Source: Xanthomonas sp. DAR 80977 (GTDB lineage: Bacteria; Pseudomonadota; Gammaproteobacteria; Xanthomonadales; Xanthomonadaceae). Taken from it: a stretch of 64,000 bases of DNA. Shown piece after piece: positions 62,979 through 64,000 of the stretch. The stretch lies in assembly GCF_041240605.1 (NCBI RefSeq), contig NZ_CP162487.1, positions 1,061,001-1,125,000 of the forward strand, given 5' to 3'. Under the pieces are notes generated by a model. That model saw only the letters and a program-made list of their open reading frames with translations. It did not search any database and had not been told where the DNA came from. Position 1 is the first letter of the stretch. Every line of letters begins with the position of its first letter. Made by a program: the position numbers and the translations under genes.

Positions 62979-63560
62979 ATGAGCGAAGCGCACAGCACCC
63001 TGCCGCTGTTCCCGCTGCACGCGGTGCTGCTGCCGGGCGCCTCGATCAAGCTGCGTGTGTTCGAACGCCGCTACCTGGACATGGTGCGCGACTGCGGTCG
63101 CAGCGGCGGCGGTTTCGGCGTGTGCCTGATCCTGGACGGCACCGAGACCGGTGCGCCGGCGGTGCCGGCCGCCTACGGCACCGAGGCGCGCATCGTCGAC
63201 TTCGACGTCGGCGCCGACGGCGTGCTGGTGCTGAGTCTGCGCGGCGAGCGCCGTTTCCACGTGCTGCGCAGCCGCGTCCGCGACAACGGCCTGGTGGTCG
63301 GCGACGTGCACTGGCGCGAGCCGGACGAGGACGACGAACTGCTGCCGCAGCACGCGCTGCTGTCGACCGTGCTCGACAGCATCCTCGACCAGGCCGCCGA
63401 CGTGTATCCGGTGGCCGGCCCGCGCCTGCTCGACCAGGCCGCCTGGGTCGGCTGGCGCCTGGCCGAACTGCTGCCGCTGGACGAACGCCAGCGCCTGTCG
63501 CTGCTGCAGGAAGACGATCCGCACGAGCGGCTGGAGCAGTTGCTGGGCTGGATCCCCTGA
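62979..63560 (+). CDS. LON peptidase substrate-binding domain protein
   Basis: The 193-residue protein corresponds to the N-terminal substrate-binding domain of Lon protease, without the ATPase and peptidase parts: LPLFPLHAVLLPGASIKLRV at the N-terminus, FERRYLDMVRDC, GTEARIVDFDVGADG and the helical C-terminal half. Such stand-alone domains are common next to mpl-like genes and of unclear role. The start MSEAHSTLPLFPLHAV has the conserved motif a few residues in. Confidence 0.88.
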   Translation: MSEAHSTLPLFPLHAVLLPGASIKLRVFERRYLDMVRDCGRSGGGFGVCLILDGTETGAPAVPAAYGTEARIVDFDVGADGVLVLSLRGERRFHVLRSRVRDNGLVVGDVHWREPDEDDELLPQHALLSTVLDSILDQAADVYPVAGPRLLDQAAWVGWRLAELLPLDERQRLSLLQEDDPHERLEQLLGWIP

Positions 63561-63650
63561 GGATCGGGATTCGCAGGGGCCGTCGCTAACGGCCGCGCGT
63601 CCGTGACAACGCTGCTATTTCGGATGCCTCACTGCACGATCCATCGCCTG

Positions 63651-63717
63651 CAGAAGCGGCTTCAGCCGCGACAGGCTTGACCGATAAAGCCTGTCGCGGC
63701 TGAAGCCGCTCCTACAT
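63651..63717. repeat. REP palindrome
   Basis: agcggcttcagccgcgacaggctt (63655-63678) is complementary to aagcctgtcgcggctgaagccgct (63687-63710), with loop gaccgata. It lies in the convergent gap between the Lon-like and LssY-like genes. Confidence 0.9.
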
Positions 63718-63764
63718 CGCTTCGCCACACAATTCTGCCGTGGTAGACCGCTGAATCGGATGCG

Positions 63765-64000
63765 CTACCGAGCCTCGGCGACGGCCTCGCCCTCGCTGCG
63801 CACCAGCAGCACCGGCACATCCGACGGGCGATGCATGTCCTTGCGCGTGGGCAGCGCGTGCAAGGCGTCGGTGACCGCGTTGAGCGCGGGATCGGCGCCG
63901 CGCAGCGGGCGCCACAGGCCGATCAGGTTGAAGTGGCGTTCGTAGCGCAGGCTCTGCGCGCTGCCCAGCCATAGCGGGACGTTGCCCGGCTGCAGCCGCG
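63765..64000 (-). CDS. C-terminal fragment of an LssY-type protein (partial)
   Basis: The reading frame enters from the right edge and ends at 63765. The 78 visible residues include QPGNVPLWLGSAQSLRYERH, FNLIGLWRPLRGADPALNA and DVPVLLVRSEGEAVAEAR. The PLWLGS block resembles the C-terminal (LssY_C) domain that in other proteins follows a DedA or PAP2 phosphatase part. The rest of the gene is outside the window, so its function is undetermined. Confidence 0.55.
   Translation of the reverse strand, partial: RLQPGNVPLWLGSAQSLRYERHFNLIGLWRPLRGADPALNAVTDALHALPTRKDMHRPSDVPVLLVRSEGEAVAEAR

Noticed and set aside
63712..63972. 86-codon ORF near the right edge
   Set aside because: It overlaps in another frame the LssY-like end, which has protein-like composition, and extends into a REP element.

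Overview
The window is a GC-rich chromosomal segment whose gene content and order point to a Xanthomonas or a close relative in the Xanthomonadaceae. The clues are the ilvC-ilvG-ilvM-ilvA-leuA-leuC-leuD-leuB cluster, a probable pyrophosphate-dependent phosphofructokinase, a membrane pyrophosphatase, a large TonB-dependent receptor and REP palindromes built around 'ggcttcagcc'. The genus assignment is inference; no rRNA or tRNA gene was seen.

Layout. 1-5843: a C4-dicarboxylate block (N-terminus of a sensor kinase, a porin of the OprO/OprP type, dctA, maeB). 6425-12380: a small XRE regulator, a CHCC zinc-finger protein and envelope genes (glycosyltransferase, O-antigen-ligase-like protein, LpxL-type acyltransferase, waaA), with a three-unit tandem repeat at 9551-10006. 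12429-13581: a complete IS110-family element inserted in a REP palindrome, with a 5' non-coding RNA that can be read as a bridge RNA. 13735-16632: tolC, pcm and a TetR regulator, then a decayed histidine-kinase fragment. 17161-20172: a propeller/GGDEF signalling protein. 20519-29725: the branched-chain amino acid operon on the minus strand, preceded by a leader peptide and attenuator (29791-29975). 30252-33634: an ECF sigma factor overlapping a TPR Ser/Thr kinase. 33779-39436: gamma-glutamyltransferase, BCCT transporter and a soluble chemoreceptor. 39661-42477: TPP riboswitch, thiC and a channel-like membrane protein. 42735-49023: a CadC-like regulator, an AraC regulator and a TonB-dependent receptor. 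49387-53962: an HDOD protein, ppa, a small secreted protein and hppA. 54219-58512: small secreted proteins, a duplicated 75-residue protein and a divergent TetR/membrane-protein pair. 58659-64000: PPi-dependent pfk, adk, mpl, a Lon-substrate-binding-domain protein and the 3' end of an LssY-like gene.

How it works together. Three enzymes that handle pyrophosphate (Ppa, HppA and the PPi-linked PFK) lie within about 10 kb. The ilv/leu cluster is tightly packed, with 1-, 4-, 11- and 17-bp overlaps, so one attenuator ahead of ilvC could control Leu, Val and Ile synthesis together. The sigma/kinase pair and the CadC/AraC/TonB-receptor array each look like self-contained sensing modules.

The most striking non-coding signal is the IS110 element. 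Its 5' RNA carries two stem-loops whose loop sequences match, respectively, the two target flanks and the two element ends, as expected for a bispecific guide. Other points of interest are a 60-codon ORF wedged between leuC and leuD, an unexplained structured segment upstream of mpl, and heptamer repeats at the edges of leuB and ilvA.
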